64,000 nt of DNA. Origin: Lachnospiraceae bacterium. GTDB lineage: Bacteria; Bacillota; Clostridia; Lachnospirales; Lachnospiraceae. This document shows, piece by piece, positions 33,998 to 43,794 of this stretch (the first letter of the stretch is position 1; the number at the start of each line of letters is the position of its first letter). The notes under the pieces are model-generated. The model did no database searches, was not told the DNA's origin, and saw only the letters and a list, made by a program, of their open reading frames with translations. The stretch lies in assembly GCA_029006155.1 (NCBI GenBank), contig JAQXGF010000003.1:1-64000 (forward strand), in the 5' to 3' direction. The translations under genes were made by a program, and so were the position numbers.

Positions 33998-35317
33998 ATG
34001 AGTTACACAACATATGAACTGCTCTGGCTGTTCTTTGCGTATTCGGTGCTCGGATGGGCGCTCGGCGTGGCAGTGGAGAGCCTGAAGCGGAAGACATTTA
34101 TCAATGCGGGAGTCATGAGCCTGCCGCTCTGTCCGGTCTATGGTGTCGCATCAGTCGTGAATGCGATCTTTTTAAAGGAGCTGAAAGGTGCGCCGGTCTT
34201 TTTGTTTGTCGGAGGGATGCTGCTGAGTGCGTTTCTGACCGTCGTCACCGGTGTGGTGCTGGAGCACATTTTTCACCGGAAATGGCGGGATTACAGTGAG
34301 CAGCGGTTCGGATTCGGCGGATTTATCACGGCGCCGCTTCTGCTGCTCTACGGAGCAGGAGCCGTATTGGAGCTTTATTTTGGAAACGGGCTGATCTTGA
34401 GCCTGGTGCATCTCATTCCGCATTTTATTGGAAAGATCATCCTGATCGTAGCGGGTGTGCTGTTTGCGGCGGATCTTTCCGGGACGCTGGCTGCAGTCTG
34501 GAAATGGCGGCGGCATGTGAACCGCATGGCGGCGTGGACGGACGGCATGCAGCAGATGACCGACACGTTCGGCAATGCGATCACGCGGATGGTCCGGAAG
34601 CGACTGGAAAAGACCTATCCGAATATCCGCACGGAAGCACTGGTCGCGGCAAAACAAAAAGAAGAGCGGCAGGCGTCAGCCTGCTTTGCTGCCGGGTGCA
34701 GCATCTATAAGCTGATCTGGCTCTTTCTGATCGGTGCATTCTTAGGGGATCTCGTGGAGACGGTCTTCTGCCGGGTCACGATGGGCTACTGGATGAGCCG
34801 CAGCAGTGTCGTTTACGGACCGTTCAGCGTCGTGTGGGGACTGGCATGTGCGCTTCTGACGGCGTTTCTCTATAAATATAAGGATAAAAGTGACCGCTAC
34901 ATTTTTGCATACGGCACGGTTGTCGGTGGTGCCTATGAGTATCTGTGCAGTGTCTTTACGGAGCTTTTCTTCGGCACGACCTTCTGGGACTACAGCGACA
35001 TCCCGTTCAACCTTGGTGGAAGGATCAATCTGCTCTACTGCTTTTTCTGGGGGATCGCGGCAGTCGTATGGCTGAAAGGGATTTATCCGATTCTCTCCGG
35101 GTGGGTCGAGAAGATTCCAAAGAAGATCGGCCCGGCGCTGACGTGGATTGCAGTCGTTCTGATGAGTGCCAACATGATGATCTCCGCCCTGGCGCTGGCC
35201 CGCTACTCTGCCCGTCAGACCGGAGTGGCTCCGACGAATGCGATCGAGCAGCTGCTCGATCAGCACTTCCCGGATAGTCGCATGCAGCGGATCTATCCGA
35301 AAGCGAAATTTGTGTAA
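33998..35317 (+). CDS. CmpB-type (PF06541-like) membrane protein with two repeats
   Basis: The 439-residue protein holds two copies of a membrane module. The first begins YELLWLFFAYSVLGWALGVAVES (about residues 7-145). The second begins IYKLIWLFLIGAFLGDLVETVF (about 235-370). Each has a Glu-containing first helix, a VYGP/CPVYG loop and a WDYS or WRDYSEQ region. This matches the family often labelled putative ABC transporter permease (ABC_trans_CmpB) as I recall it; no ATPase partner lies nearby, so that label is weak. A basic linker (about 165-225) separates the halves. Confidence 0.75.
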   Translation: MSYTTYELLWLFFAYSVLGWALGVAVESLKRKTFINAGVMSLPLCPVYGVASVVNAIFLKELKGAPVFLFVGGMLLSAFLTVVTGVVLEHIFHRKWRDYSEQRFGFGGFITAPLLLLYGAGAVLELYFGNGLILSLVHLIPHFIGKIILIVAGVLFAADLSGTLAAVWKWRRHVNRMAAWTDGMQQMTDTFGNAITRMVRKRLEKTYPNIRTEALVAAKQKEERQASACFAAGCSIYKLIWLFLIGAFLGDLVETVFCRVTMGYWMSRSSVVYGPFSVVWGLACALLTAFLYKYKDKSDRYIFAYGTVVGGAYEYLCSVFTELFFGTTFWDYSDIPFNLGGRINLLYCFFWGIAAVVWLKGIYPILSGWVEKIPKKIGPALTWIAVVLMSANMMISALALARYSARQTGVAPTNAIEQLLDQHFPDSRMQRIYPKAKFV

Positions 35318-35322
35318 CCAGT

Positions 35323-35410
35323 TTCGAGCAGCAGCGGATAGCTCGAAGAGCGGGGTGCTGAGTCCCAGTGGGACTCGTTTAGCACCGACCGAAGCGGAGC
35401 GAAGACCTGT
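35323..35410. repeat. Third intergenic hairpin array
   Basis: TTCGAGC / GCTCGAA (35323-35347) is followed by a two-part stem GGTGCT-GAGTCCC-AGT-GGGACTC-GTTT-AGCACC (35354-35386), then CGAAGCGGAGCGAAG. The 9-mer CGAAGCGGA is shared with the arrays at 11308 and 23470. As in those, it lies directly upstream of a gene start (35447). Confidence 0.55.
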
Positions 35411-35446
35411 GGCCTGTGCGCAGAACGTCCGGAGAAAGGAGAACTT

Positions 35447-36529
35447 ATGACCAAGCGCAATCTGAACGCCGACCTGATTCGGTGTGTCGCCGTATTCAGC
35501 GTCATTTCGGTGCATTTCCTGCTGAACGGCGGCTTTTACAAGCAGGAAGTGCGCGGCATACCGATGCTCGTGATGTGCATGTACCGCTCCTTTTTTATGA
35601 CCTGCGTGCCGCTTTTTCTGATCCTGACCGGCTATCTGATGGGACAGAAAAAGCTCTCGAAGGGATATTATAAGGGGCTATGGAAGACGATCGAGATCTA
35701 TCTGCTGGCGAGCATTGCCTGCCTGCTGTTTAAGAAATTTGTGCAGGAGGAGGACATCACCATCTACTCCGGGCTGCTCTCCATTCTGGCTTTTAAGGGT
35801 GCAAATTACTCGTGGTATATCGAGATGTACATCGGGCTGTTCTGCCTGATCCCGTTTCTGAACCTGATCTGGCAGGGGCTGGAAGATCAGCGCCAGAGAA
35901 AGGCGCTCGTGCTGACGATGGTCGGTCTGACCATGCTGCCGAAGCTGCTGAACAATTTTAATCTCGTGGAGCCAGGCTGGTGGCTGCACCCGATGGTATC
36001 GGATCAGTACAACAAGCTCGTGCCGTCGTTCTTTACGGCGATGTACCCGATTACCTACTATTTTATCGGACGGTATCTGCGGGAATACGACTGGCAGATC
36101 AGCCGCAAGAAGAATCTGGCGCTGCTTTTGCTGGCAGTAGCGGTCTTTGGGACATACAATTACTATCGCAGCTACGGCGGCTCCTTCATCTGGGGATCCA
36201 ACAGCACGTGGGGCGGGGAGAATCTGATCACCGCGACTCTGTGGTTTACTCTGATGCTGCATCTGCATCCGGATCGCTGGCCGCATGCGATACAGGAGGG
36301 CATGATCTACCTCTCGAAGATTTCCCTTGGCGTTTATCTGATTTCCTGGATTTTCGACAAAATTGTCTATCAGGTCTACCTCATCCCATACGTCCCGGAG
36401 ATCCCGGCGCGCTTCAAATTTTACCCGCTCGTGGCCGGCGCGGTCTTTCTGGCATCCATCGGGGCCGCATCGGTGCTGTACCTGATCCGGGATGGCGTGC
36501 ATGCGGGTGTGAAGAAGATGCGGCGATAA
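35447..36529 (+). CDS. Membrane acyltransferase (acyltransferase 3 family)
   Basis: The 360-residue protein has about ten hydrophobic helices. Its N terminus NLNADLIRCVAVFSVISVHFLL contains the conserved Arg and His of the acyltransferase 3 family. FFMTCVPLFLILTGYLMG, WYIEMYIGLFCLIPFLN and a C-terminal YLSKISLGVYLISWIFDKIVY are also typical. The family O-acetylates or O-succinylates extracellular polysaccharides, peptidoglycan or teichoic acids. The acceptor is unknown. GAAAGGAG precedes ATG 35447 and a terminator follows. Confidence 0.85.
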   Translation: MTKRNLNADLIRCVAVFSVISVHFLLNGGFYKQEVRGIPMLVMCMYRSFFMTCVPLFLILTGYLMGQKKLSKGYYKGLWKTIEIYLLASIACLLFKKFVQEEDITIYSGLLSILAFKGANYSWYIEMYIGLFCLIPFLNLIWQGLEDQRQRKALVLTMVGLTMLPKLLNNFNLVEPGWWLHPMVSDQYNKLVPSFFTAMYPITYYFIGRYLREYDWQISRKKNLALLLLAVAVFGTYNYYRSYGGSFIWGSNSTWGGENLITATLWFTLMLHLHPDRWPHAIQEGMIYLSKISLGVYLISWIFDKIVYQVYLIPYVPEIPARFKFYPLVAGAVFLASIGAASVLYLIRDGVHAGVKKMRR

Positions 36530-36552
36530 TACAAAAAAGTACAACATTTCGC

Positions 36553-36589
36553 AGAACGGACAGTGGAAAAATGCTGTCCGTTCTTTTAT
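36553..36589 (+). terminator. Terminator after the acyltransferase gene
   Basis: A perfect 11-bp stem AGAACGGACAG / CTGTCCGTTCT is followed by TTTAT. Confidence 0.8.
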
Positions 36590-36622
36590 ACTGAGGGTAT
36601 GAGTGAGAGGAGGGTTTTACGA

Positions 36623-39013
36623 ATGAAGTACGGACATTTTGACAATGAGAGACGGGAATACGGCATCGACCGGGTCGATCTGCCGGTCTCGTGGACGAAT
36701 TATATCGGGGTAGAGGATCTGTGCGCGGTCATGAACCATACGGCGGGAGGCTATATGTTCTATAAATCCCCGCAGTATCACCGCATCACACGGTTCCGCC
36801 CGAACGGGGTGCCGATGGACGGGCCGGGACATTATGTGTATCTGCGCGACGAGGAGGACGGCGACTACTGGTCGATCTCGTGGCAGCCGGTCGGCAAGCC
36901 ACTGACCGAGGCGAAGTATCGTTGCCGCCACGGCCTGTCGTATTCGGTGTATGAGTGCGACTATAAGGGGATTCAGGCGTCAGAGCGGCTGCTGATCCCG
37001 CTCGGGGATGCGGTGGAGCTCTGGGATGTGAAGGTGAAAAATACTTCGGATCATCCGCGCACGCTTTCGGTGTATTCCTACTGTGAATTTTCTTTCCATC
37101 ACATCGACATGGACAATCAGAATTTCCAGATGAGTCTGTATGCGTCGGGGTCGTCGTATGCGGATGGCATCATCGAATATGACCTGTTCTATGAGGAGTT
37201 CGGCTACCAGTATTTTACGGCAAATTTTGAGCCGGACGGGTATGACTGTGTGCGCGACATCTTTCTCGGACACTACCGCACGGAGCGGAATCCGGAGGCG
37301 GTTGAACAGGGGCGCTGCAGTGGATCGACCGAAAAAGGTGGCAATCACTGCGCGGCGCTGCAGAAGAAGCTGACGCTGGCTCCGGGCGAGGAAGTGCGGC
37401 TGATCTTCCTGCTCGGAGAGGGAAGACGGGACGCAGGGGCAGCGATGCGTGAAAAATATCAGGATCCGGCGGTGGTCGATGCGGCAGCCGATGCACTGGC
37501 AGCCTACTGGGAGGAGAAGCTCGGACGGCTGCAGGTACAGACGCCGAGTGAGACGATGAACACGATGCTCAATACCTGGAATCTCTATCAGGCCGAGGTG
37601 AACATTCTGTTTTCCCGGTTTGCATCGTTTATCGAGGTCGGAGGCCGGACCGGGCTGGGCTACCGGGATACGGCGCAGGATGCGATGACGGTCCCGCACT
37701 CGAATCCGGAAAAATGCCGCCTGCGGATCGAGCAGTTGCTGCACGGGCTCGTCTCGGAGGGCTATGGCCTGCATCTGTTTGACCCGCAGTGGTTCGAGCC
37801 GGAACCGGACGTGAAGCCGTTCGCATCTCCGACCGTCGTGCCGACGCCGGATGAAGCGAGCCGCGTGCACGGGCTGAAGGATGCCTGCTCAGACGATGCC
37901 CTCTGGCTGATCCCATCGATCATGGAGTATATCCGTGAGACCGGTGATGTGGATTTCCTTGACAAGGAGATCGGCTATGCAGATGGAGGCAGTGGAAGTG
38001 TCTACGGGCATATGAAGAAGATTCTGGACTTTTCTGCGCGGCAGATTGGTGCGCATGGCATCTGCAAAGGGCTGCGGGCGGACTGGAACGACTGCCTGAA
38101 CCTTGGCGGAGGAGAGAGCGCGCTCGTCTCCTTCCTGCACGTATGGGCGCTCGGACATTTTCTGGAGGCGGCAAAATGTAAGGGGAATCAGGAAGATTTC
38201 GAGTACTATGAGCGACTGAAGGATAAAGTCACAAAGTGCTGTCAGGAGCAGCTCTGGGATGGAAACTGGTTCCTGCGCGGCTTCACAAAGAGCGGACGCC
38301 CGATCGGGACGCATACGGATAAAGAAGGTCGCGTCCATCTCGAGTCAAATGCATGGGCGGTGATCTCTGGGGCAGCGACGCGCGATCAGGCACTGCAGGC
38401 GATGGATGCGGTGGACGAATATCTCTATACGCCGTATGGTCTGATGCTCAACGCGCCGTCGTACACGGTGCCGGACGAGGAGATCGGCTTTGTCACCCGC
38501 GTCTATCCGGGCGTGAAGGAAAATGGCTCGATCTTCAGCCATCCGAATCCGTGGGTGTGGGTGGCAGAGTGTATGCTGGGGGATGGCGGCCGCGCGATGA
38601 AATATTACGACGCACTCTGCCCGGCTGCACAGAACGACCAGATCGAGGTGCGCGAGTCAGAGCCGTACTCTTACTGCCAGTTCATCATGGGCAAGGATCA
38701 CACAGCACATGGACGGGCGCGGCATCCGTTCATGACCGGAAGCGGCGGCTGGGCGTATTTCGCTGCGACGCACTACATGCTCGGCATCCGTCCGGAGATG
38801 GATACACTCACCGTTGATCCGTGTATCCCACCGGACTGGAAGGGCTTTACAGCGACGCGGAAATGGCGCGGCGCGACGTATCACATCACGGTCGAGAATC
38901 CGAAGGGCGTGAGCAAAGGTGTCGAGCGGCTGTATGTCGATGGTGTGGCATCCGAGCGGATTTCGGCGCAGGAGCCAGGAACCGTACATGAGATAAAAGT
39001 AATTATGGGATAA
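36623..39013 (+). CDS. GH94 disaccharide phosphorylase, probably N,N'-diacetylchitobiose phosphorylase
   Basis: The 797-residue enzyme has the GH94 layout: N-terminal beta-sandwich (about 1-270), helical linker and (alpha/alpha)6 barrel (about 315-740), C-terminal strands. The general-acid Asp lies in ADWNDCLN near residue 490. GYMFYKSPQYHRITRFRP, CSGS..GNHCAALQK, RTGLGYRDTAQDA and YADGGSGSVYGH resemble Vibrio chitobiose phosphorylase more than cellobiose phosphorylase, judged from memory. Reaction: disaccharide + phosphate gives sugar-1-phosphate + monosaccharide, in the cytoplasm. ATG 36623 follows GGAGGG at 8 bases; an upstream in-frame ATG lies at the terminator. It heads an operon with a phosphohexomutase, a two-component system and an ABC importer. 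Confidence 0.9.
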   Translation: MKYGHFDNERREYGIDRVDLPVSWTNYIGVEDLCAVMNHTAGGYMFYKSPQYHRITRFRPNGVPMDGPGHYVYLRDEEDGDYWSISWQPVGKPLTEAKYRCRHGLSYSVYECDYKGIQASERLLIPLGDAVELWDVKVKNTSDHPRTLSVYSYCEFSFHHIDMDNQNFQMSLYASGSSYADGIIEYDLFYEEFGYQYFTANFEPDGYDCVRDIFLGHYRTERNPEAVEQGRCSGSTEKGGNHCAALQKKLTLAPGEEVRLIFLLGEGRRDAGAAMREKYQDPAVVDAAADALAAYWEEKLGRLQVQTPSETMNTMLNTWNLYQAEVNILFSRFASFIEVGGRTGLGYRDTAQDAMTVPHSNPEKCRLRIEQLLHGLVSEGYGLHLFDPQWFEPEPDVKPFASPTVVPTPDEASRVHGLKDACSDDALWLIPSIMEYIRETGDVDFLDKEIGYADGGSGSVYGHMKKILDFSARQIGAHGICKGLRADWNDCLNLGGGESALVSFLHVWALGHFLEAAKCKGNQEDFEYYERLKDKVTKCCQEQLWDGNWFLRGFTKSGRPIGTHTDKEGRVHLESNAWAVISGAATRDQALQAMDAVDEYLYTPYGLMLNAPSYTVPDEEIGFVTRVYPGVKENGSIFSHPNPWVWVAECMLGDGGRAMKYYDALCPAAQNDQIEVRESEPYSYCQFIMGKDHTAHGRARHPFMTGSGGWAYFAATHYMLGIRPEMDTLTVDPCIPPDWKGFTATRKWRGATYHITVENPKGVSKGVERLYVDGVASERISAQEPGTVHEIKVIMG

Positions 39014-39023
39014 AGGGGAAGCT

Positions 39024-40463
39024 ATGATACACTTTGGAACCGGCGGCTGGAGAGCCGTCATAGGAGATGAGTTTACCCGGCAGAACATTCAGCTGCTGGC
39101 GAAGGCGATGTGCCGGAAAATGAAAGAGGAACAGGTGGAACAGGAAGGGATCGTCATCGGGTATGACCGACGGTTTCTTTCCAAGGAGGCGGTCAAATGG
39201 GCGTGTGAGGTCTTTGCCGCAGAGCAGATCCATGTGCTTTTTGTCAACCGTTCGTCACCGACGCCGCTCGTCATGTTTTATGTGGAAAAGCATGAGATGC
39301 ACTATGGCATGATGGTGACGGCGAGCCACAATCCGGCGATTTATAATGGATTTAAGGTATTTACGTACGGCGGGCGGGATGCGAGTGAGGAGCAGACCCG
39401 CCAGATCGAGGCATATGCAAAGGAGATCGAGGCGTCCGGCGAGCCGATCGCCCGGATGGAATACGAGCAGGCAAAAGAAGAGGGGTGGGTACGCGAGTTC
39501 AATCCGATGAACGAATACCTCGACAATATCATTGCAAACATCGACATGCAGGCGATCCGTGACCGGGGACTGCACATCGTGCTCGACCCGATGTACGGCG
39601 TGAGCCAGATCGCGATGAAGACGATCCTCTCGACGGCGCGCTGTGAGATCGATCTGATCCACGAGGCACATGACACCCTGTTCGGGCGCAGGCTTCCGGC
39701 ACCGAGCGAGGGGGCACTCTCGGAGCTGTGCACTTATGTGCGCGAGATGGAGTGTGACCTCGGTATCGCGACAGATGGAGACGCGGACCGTTTAGGTGTC
39801 GTCGATGATACCGGTAACTATCTGCATGCGAATGAGATTCTGATGCTTTTGTACTATTATCTGTTGAAATACAAGGGCTGGCACGGTCCGGCGGTGCGCA
39901 ACGTGGCGACGACGCACATGCTCGACCGGATGGCGGAGGACTTCGGCGAGGTCTGCTATGAGGTGCCGGTCGGCTTTAAGTATATCTCCTCGAAAATGCA
40001 GGAAGTGGATGCGATCATCGGCGGAGAGTCCTCCGGTGGCCTGACTGTGCGCGGGCATATCCACGGAAAGGACGGCATTTACGCGGCTTCTCTGCTCGTG
40101 GAGATGGTAGCTGTGACCGGGAAAAAGCTCTCGGAGCTGATGAAAGAAATCACGGATCGGTATGGGACGTGCTGGATGGAGGAGAAGTCCTACCGGTTCA
40201 GCGCGAAGCGCAAGGAGGAGCTGAAAAAGCTTCTGTTTTCGGATAAGCTGCTGCCGGAATTTTCCGATCCGATCGCGAAGGTATCCTATCTGGATGGAGT
40301 AAAAGTATATTTTCAGGATGGAGGCTGGATCATCGCCCGCTTTTCCGGGACAGAGCCGCTGCTGCGCATTTTCTGCGAACAGTCGACCAGGGAGCAGGCA
40401 GAGGAAAAATGTCTCCGGTTTGCTTCGTTCCTGTCGCTCGATGCGACAAAGGAGCAGCGATGA
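39024..40463 (+). CDS. Phosphohexomutase (phosphoglucomutase/phosphomannomutase/phosphoglucosamine family)
   Basis: The 479-residue enzyme has the four alpha-D-phosphohexomutase signatures: catalytic phosphoserine loop TASHNPAIYNG (Ser near residue 101), metal loop DGDADR, sugar loop GGESSGG and phosphate-binding RFSGTEPLLRI. It would convert the sugar-1-phosphate released by the GH94 enzyme (GlcNAc-1-P or Glc-1-P) to the 6-phosphate. The N terminus starts at MIHFGTGGWRAVIG, the usual first strand. Eleven bases separate it from the phosphorylase gene, and its stop overlaps the kinase start (ATGA). Confidence 0.92.
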   Translation: MIHFGTGGWRAVIGDEFTRQNIQLLAKAMCRKMKEEQVEQEGIVIGYDRRFLSKEAVKWACEVFAAEQIHVLFVNRSSPTPLVMFYVEKHEMHYGMMVTASHNPAIYNGFKVFTYGGRDASEEQTRQIEAYAKEIEASGEPIARMEYEQAKEEGWVREFNPMNEYLDNIIANIDMQAIRDRGLHIVLDPMYGVSQIAMKTILSTARCEIDLIHEAHDTLFGRRLPAPSEGALSELCTYVREMECDLGIATDGDADRLGVVDDTGNYLHANEILMLLYYYLLKYKGWHGPAVRNVATTHMLDRMAEDFGEVCYEVPVGFKYISSKMQEVDAIIGGESSGGLTVRGHIHGKDGIYAASLLVEMVAVTGKKLSELMKEITDRYGTCWMEEKSYRFSAKRKEELKKLLFSDKLLPEFSDPIAKVSYLDGVKVYFQDGGWIIARFSGTEPLLRIFCEQSTREQAEEKCLRFASFLSLDATKEQR

Positions 40464-42214
40464 ACACAAAGGAGCCGTCTGGGAACACAGGCGGCTCTAT
40501 GCGTCGTTGGATGCTTGGACTGCTGCTGACCTGCTGGCTGATCCCAATCGCACTTCTGATCGGGATCTTCGGTGTCTATGTGGCAGGGCATCACGACGAT
40601 ATGACGGTCGAAAATTTTCTGGAACAGCTGCAGTTCGGCGACCAGATCTGCGTCGAGCGGCTGAACAATGTGATCAGTGCATCCCGTCAGGCATCTTACG
40701 ATGGCGAACTGCTCGCGGCCTATGAGGCGTACCAGGCAGGGACACTGGATGCCTTAAAGGCCGGAAAGCGCTACAAGGAATATCTGGCATCCAAATATCA
40801 GAAGAACAATGCGATTGCGAGTGCGATCCTCTGGTTCGGGACGGCAGATGCACCAGATTCCTTTTACAGTGTGTACAATGAGCACGCGCATGGTTCCTAT
40901 CAGCAGATCCGTACTTATCAGGAGCAGGACCACGAAGCGGCGGCAGCCTGCGCAAAAGAGCTGGGTACCGGGATCCGGTTTTTAAAATGTGGCAGTCGGC
41001 TCTACCTTATTCGAAATCTGGTCGATGCCCGCTATCAGACACAGGGAACGCTCGTATTCTGTCTGAATCAGTCGTACTGTTTCCAGAGCCTGAGAGACTA
41101 TCTGCAGGCAGAGGGCGTCAGCATGCGGATCAATGACGAATCGTTGATGCTCCGGGGGGATGAGCGGCTTCAGGCGTGGGAAGAGAAGAAGGAAGAGAAA
41201 AATTATACGTGGAAGGGTGGACGGCTGTATCTGCGGGATGAGCTGCGGGGGGATAATTACATCCTGCAGACGTATGTGCTGTTTGGAAAGGAGATTACAC
41301 AGTATCCGTTTTATGGCTATCCGTATGTGCTGGGCGCGCTGATCGTCTGTCTGATTCCGATGCTGCTTTTGCTGCTCTGTGTATTCCGGCGACAGGTGAC
41401 GCACCCCATTGAGGTGCTTTGCCGTGCTTCGCAGCGGATTGAAGGCGGTGAGCTGGGATACCAGATTACGGAGCAGATGGAAAATGCGGAGTTTGCCTAT
41501 CTGAGCGCATCTATGAACCATATGTCTGCGCATTTAAAACAGCAGTTTGACCGCATTTATGAGGAGGAGATCGCCTTACGGGAGGCGCGGATCATGGCGC
41601 TGCAGTCACACATCAATCCGCATTTTATGAACAACACACTCGAGATCATCAACTGGGAAGCGCGGATGGGGGACAACCTCAAAGTGTCGAAGATGATCGA
41701 GGCGCTCTCGACGATGCTGGATGCGGCCTTAGACCGCAGAAAGCGCCCACAGGTGCGTCTGGCAGAAGAGATGGTCTATGTGAACTCGTATCTGTATATT
41801 ATGAAGGAGAGGCTTGGCAGGCGATTGACGGTTGAGACGGACATCCCGGAGGAGCTTCTGGACTACTATGTGCCGCGCCTCTGCCTGCAGCCGGTCATTG
41901 AAAATGCAATCGAGCACGGCGTCGTGCCGAATGGATCGGGGACGGTGTGGATTCAGGCGAAAAAAGATGACACGTATCTGTATCTGGTCATTAAAAATGG
42001 TGGCGGAATGAGTGAGGAAGATCAGGCACGCATTCATCGGCTGCTCGATCCCAACTACAATACTGGCAAAGAGCCATCCGGCAATCTGGGCATTGCAAAT
42101 GTGAACCAGCGCCTGCGGATTCTCTGCGGAGAACCGTGCGGACTGACGATTACAGAGGAGGAAAATCAGATTGTGACAGCAAAACTGACGATGACATTGC
42201 AGAAAAATGGATAA
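40460..42214 (+). CDS. YesM-like sensor histidine kinase
   Basis: The 584-residue kinase has a membrane helix (about 20-42), an extracellular sensor region (45-285), a second helix (about 287-309), a HAMP region and a His_kinase domain with LQSHINPHFMNNTLEI (His near 386). An HATPase domain with PVIENAIEHG and NLGIANVNQRLR follows. The usual FLYNTL is FMNNTL here. ATG 40460 overlaps the mutase stop and has AAGGAG upstream. It should pair with the AraC-type regulator at 45615 to switch on sugar uptake. Confidence 0.9.
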   Translation: MNTKEPSGNTGGSMRRWMLGLLLTCWLIPIALLIGIFGVYVAGHHDDMTVENFLEQLQFGDQICVERLNNVISASRQASYDGELLAAYEAYQAGTLDALKAGKRYKEYLASKYQKNNAIASAILWFGTADAPDSFYSVYNEHAHGSYQQIRTYQEQDHEAAAACAKELGTGIRFLKCGSRLYLIRNLVDARYQTQGTLVFCLNQSYCFQSLRDYLQAEGVSMRINDESLMLRGDERLQAWEEKKEEKNYTWKGGRLYLRDELRGDNYILQTYVLFGKEITQYPFYGYPYVLGALIVCLIPMLLLLLCVFRRQVTHPIEVLCRASQRIEGGELGYQITEQMENAEFAYLSASMNHMSAHLKQQFDRIYEEEIALREARIMALQSHINPHFMNNTLEIINWEARMGDNLKVSKMIEALSTMLDAALDRRKRPQVRLAEEMVYVNSYLYIMKERLGRRLTVETDIPEELLDYYVPRLCLQPVIENAIEHGVVPNGSGTVWIQAKKDDTYLYLVIKNGGGMSEEDQARIHRLLDPNYNTGKEPSGNLGIANVNQRLRILCGEPCGLTITEEENQIVTAKLTMTLQKNG

Positions 42215-42264
42215 ACTTGCTGGTGATATGAACAAAAAAGAGCAAGAAATGCCAGTTCTGGTTA

Positions 42265-42293
42265 TTCAGAAAATGAAAAAGAAGGTGCATAAT
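42265..42293 (+). promoter_or_regulatory. Possible promoter of the ABC importer genes
   Basis: TTCAGA and CATAAT are 17 bases apart in the 142-base gap before the binding-protein gene. The weak -35 would suit activation by the operon's AraC-type regulator. Confidence 0.35.
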
Positions 42294-42356
42294 AGAGCCA
42301 TAAACAAGAACGAACCCGGCAGGGGGCCGGAGAAAATGTATGGGAGGTAACAAGGT

Positions 42357-43667
42357 ATGAAAAAACAGTTGGCAATCATGATGGCAGGAGCAATGGCGTG
42401 TTCGATGGCAGGTGCAGCCCCGGTGCTGGCAGATGGCGTAGAGCTGAACGTGACGACAACGTTCGCCGGTGAGGACGGCAACGCGACGAATTTTAAAAAT
42501 GCAGTGGCAGAGTGGGAAGAGGCGACCGGCAATACGGTCAATGACGCATCTGCGACATCGGATGAGACTTTTAAGGCACGTGTGGAGATGGATTTCCAGA
42601 CCGGAGCCGATCCGGATGTCCTGTTCTTCTTCAACGGAGCAGACGCGAACTCCTTCATCGAGGCAGGCAAGGTCGTTTCGATCGACACGATCCGTGAGAA
42701 ATATCCGGAGTACGCTTCGAATATGAACGATGACCTGATCACCGCCTCCATCGTGGATGGCGTGAAATACGCCGTTCCGGTCAATGGCTACTGGGAGGCA
42801 ATGTTCTGCAATACGGAGGTATTAGACGCAGCAGGTGTGGCAGTACCGGGTGCAGATTATACCTGGGATGCATTCTTGGAGGACTGCCAGAAGATCAAGG
42901 ATGCAGGCTACACGCCGATCGCAGCAGCGCTTGGCAACATCCCGCACTACTGGTGGGAGTATGCGATCTTCAACAACGGCAGCCCGGAGAATCATCTGAC
43001 GATTCCGGAGACTGCAGACGATGAGATCGGCAAGGGATGGGTAGCAGGAATGGAAGACATCAAGGCTTTATATGAGGCCGGGTACTTCCCGGAGAATACC
43101 TTATCCGCAACGGATGATGAGACATTTGCAATGTTCACCGAGAGCAAGGCAGCATTCCTCATCGACGGTTCCTGGAAGGTCGGCGGAATCGCAGGCGCAT
43201 GCCAGTCGGATCCGGAGGATGCATCGACACTTGATACCGAGAAGCTTGACAAATTTACCGTGACCTATGTACCGGGCAAGGGTGACCGCAAGGCGACCGA
43301 CCTGATCGGCGGACTGTCCATGGGCTACTACATCAGCACCGCAGCATGGGAAGATGATGCAAAGCGCGACGCAGCAGTCAGCTTCGTAGAGCATATGACA
43401 AGCGACGAGATGGTAGCGAAATTTGCACAGCATACCGCATCCGCACTGAAGGCAGCTCCGGAGACGAATGAGGCAGACTTCAATTCCCTGCAGACCAAGG
43501 CGATGTCCATGATGGCAGGTGTCACTTCCCTGACCGGCGCCGTACAGGATATTTTCAACGGTGAGTGCAGAGTCTCTACGTTTGACGGCATGCCGCAGAT
43601 CGTGACCGGTGAGGTCGCAGCAGCAGATGCAGTGGCAGAAGGACTTGAAGCTTACCACGCACAGTAA
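42357..43667 (+). CDS. Sugar ABC transporter extracellular solute-binding protein
   Basis: The 436-residue protein has a signal peptide (residues 1-25, MKKQLAIMMAGAMACSMAGAAPVLA). A Cys at 15 lies in a poor lipobox, so lipidation is unclear. A family 1 solute-binding fold follows (VELNVTTTFAGEDGNATNFKNAVAEWEEATGN, DPDVLFFFNGADANSF, YAVPVNGYWEAMFCNTEVLDAAG). Family members bind oligosaccharides for CUT1-type importers. Neighbouring GH94 phosphorylase and phosphohexomutase suggest a beta-linked disaccharide ligand such as chitobiose or cellobiose. AGGAG-type site GGGAGG precedes ATG. Confidence 0.92.
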   Translation: MKKQLAIMMAGAMACSMAGAAPVLADGVELNVTTTFAGEDGNATNFKNAVAEWEEATGNTVNDASATSDETFKARVEMDFQTGADPDVLFFFNGADANSFIEAGKVVSIDTIREKYPEYASNMNDDLITASIVDGVKYAVPVNGYWEAMFCNTEVLDAAGVAVPGADYTWDAFLEDCQKIKDAGYTPIAAALGNIPHYWWEYAIFNNGSPENHLTIPETADDEIGKGWVAGMEDIKALYEAGYFPENTLSATDDETFAMFTESKAAFLIDGSWKVGGIAGACQSDPEDASTLDTEKLDKFTVTYVPGKGDRKATDLIGGLSMGYYISTAAWEDDAKRDAAVSFVEHMTSDEMVAKFAQHTASALKAAPETNEADFNSLQTKAMSMMAGVTSLTGAVQDIFNGECRVSTFDGMPQIVTGEVAAADAVAEGLEAYHAQ

Positions 43668-43681
43668 CAAATCATATGGCG

Positions 43682-43760
43682 GGCCTGCTTACCGGCAGGT
43701 CTGTTATAAGGAATCCGAGGATGCGGCAGACGCGGACAGATGCCTGACCGCATCCTCTTT
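43682..43760 (+). promoter_or_regulatory. Two hairpins between binding-protein and permease genes
   Basis: CCTGC / GCAGG (43684-43699) is followed by a 10-bp stem GAGGATGCGG / CCGCATCCTC (43717-43757) and only TTT. A stem without a strong T tract in this position fits partial termination or mRNA protection that keeps binding protein more abundant than permease. Confidence 0.6.
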
Positions 43761-43794
43761 GCGTCTCATCGCGCGTTTGGAGGAGGTAGAGGTC

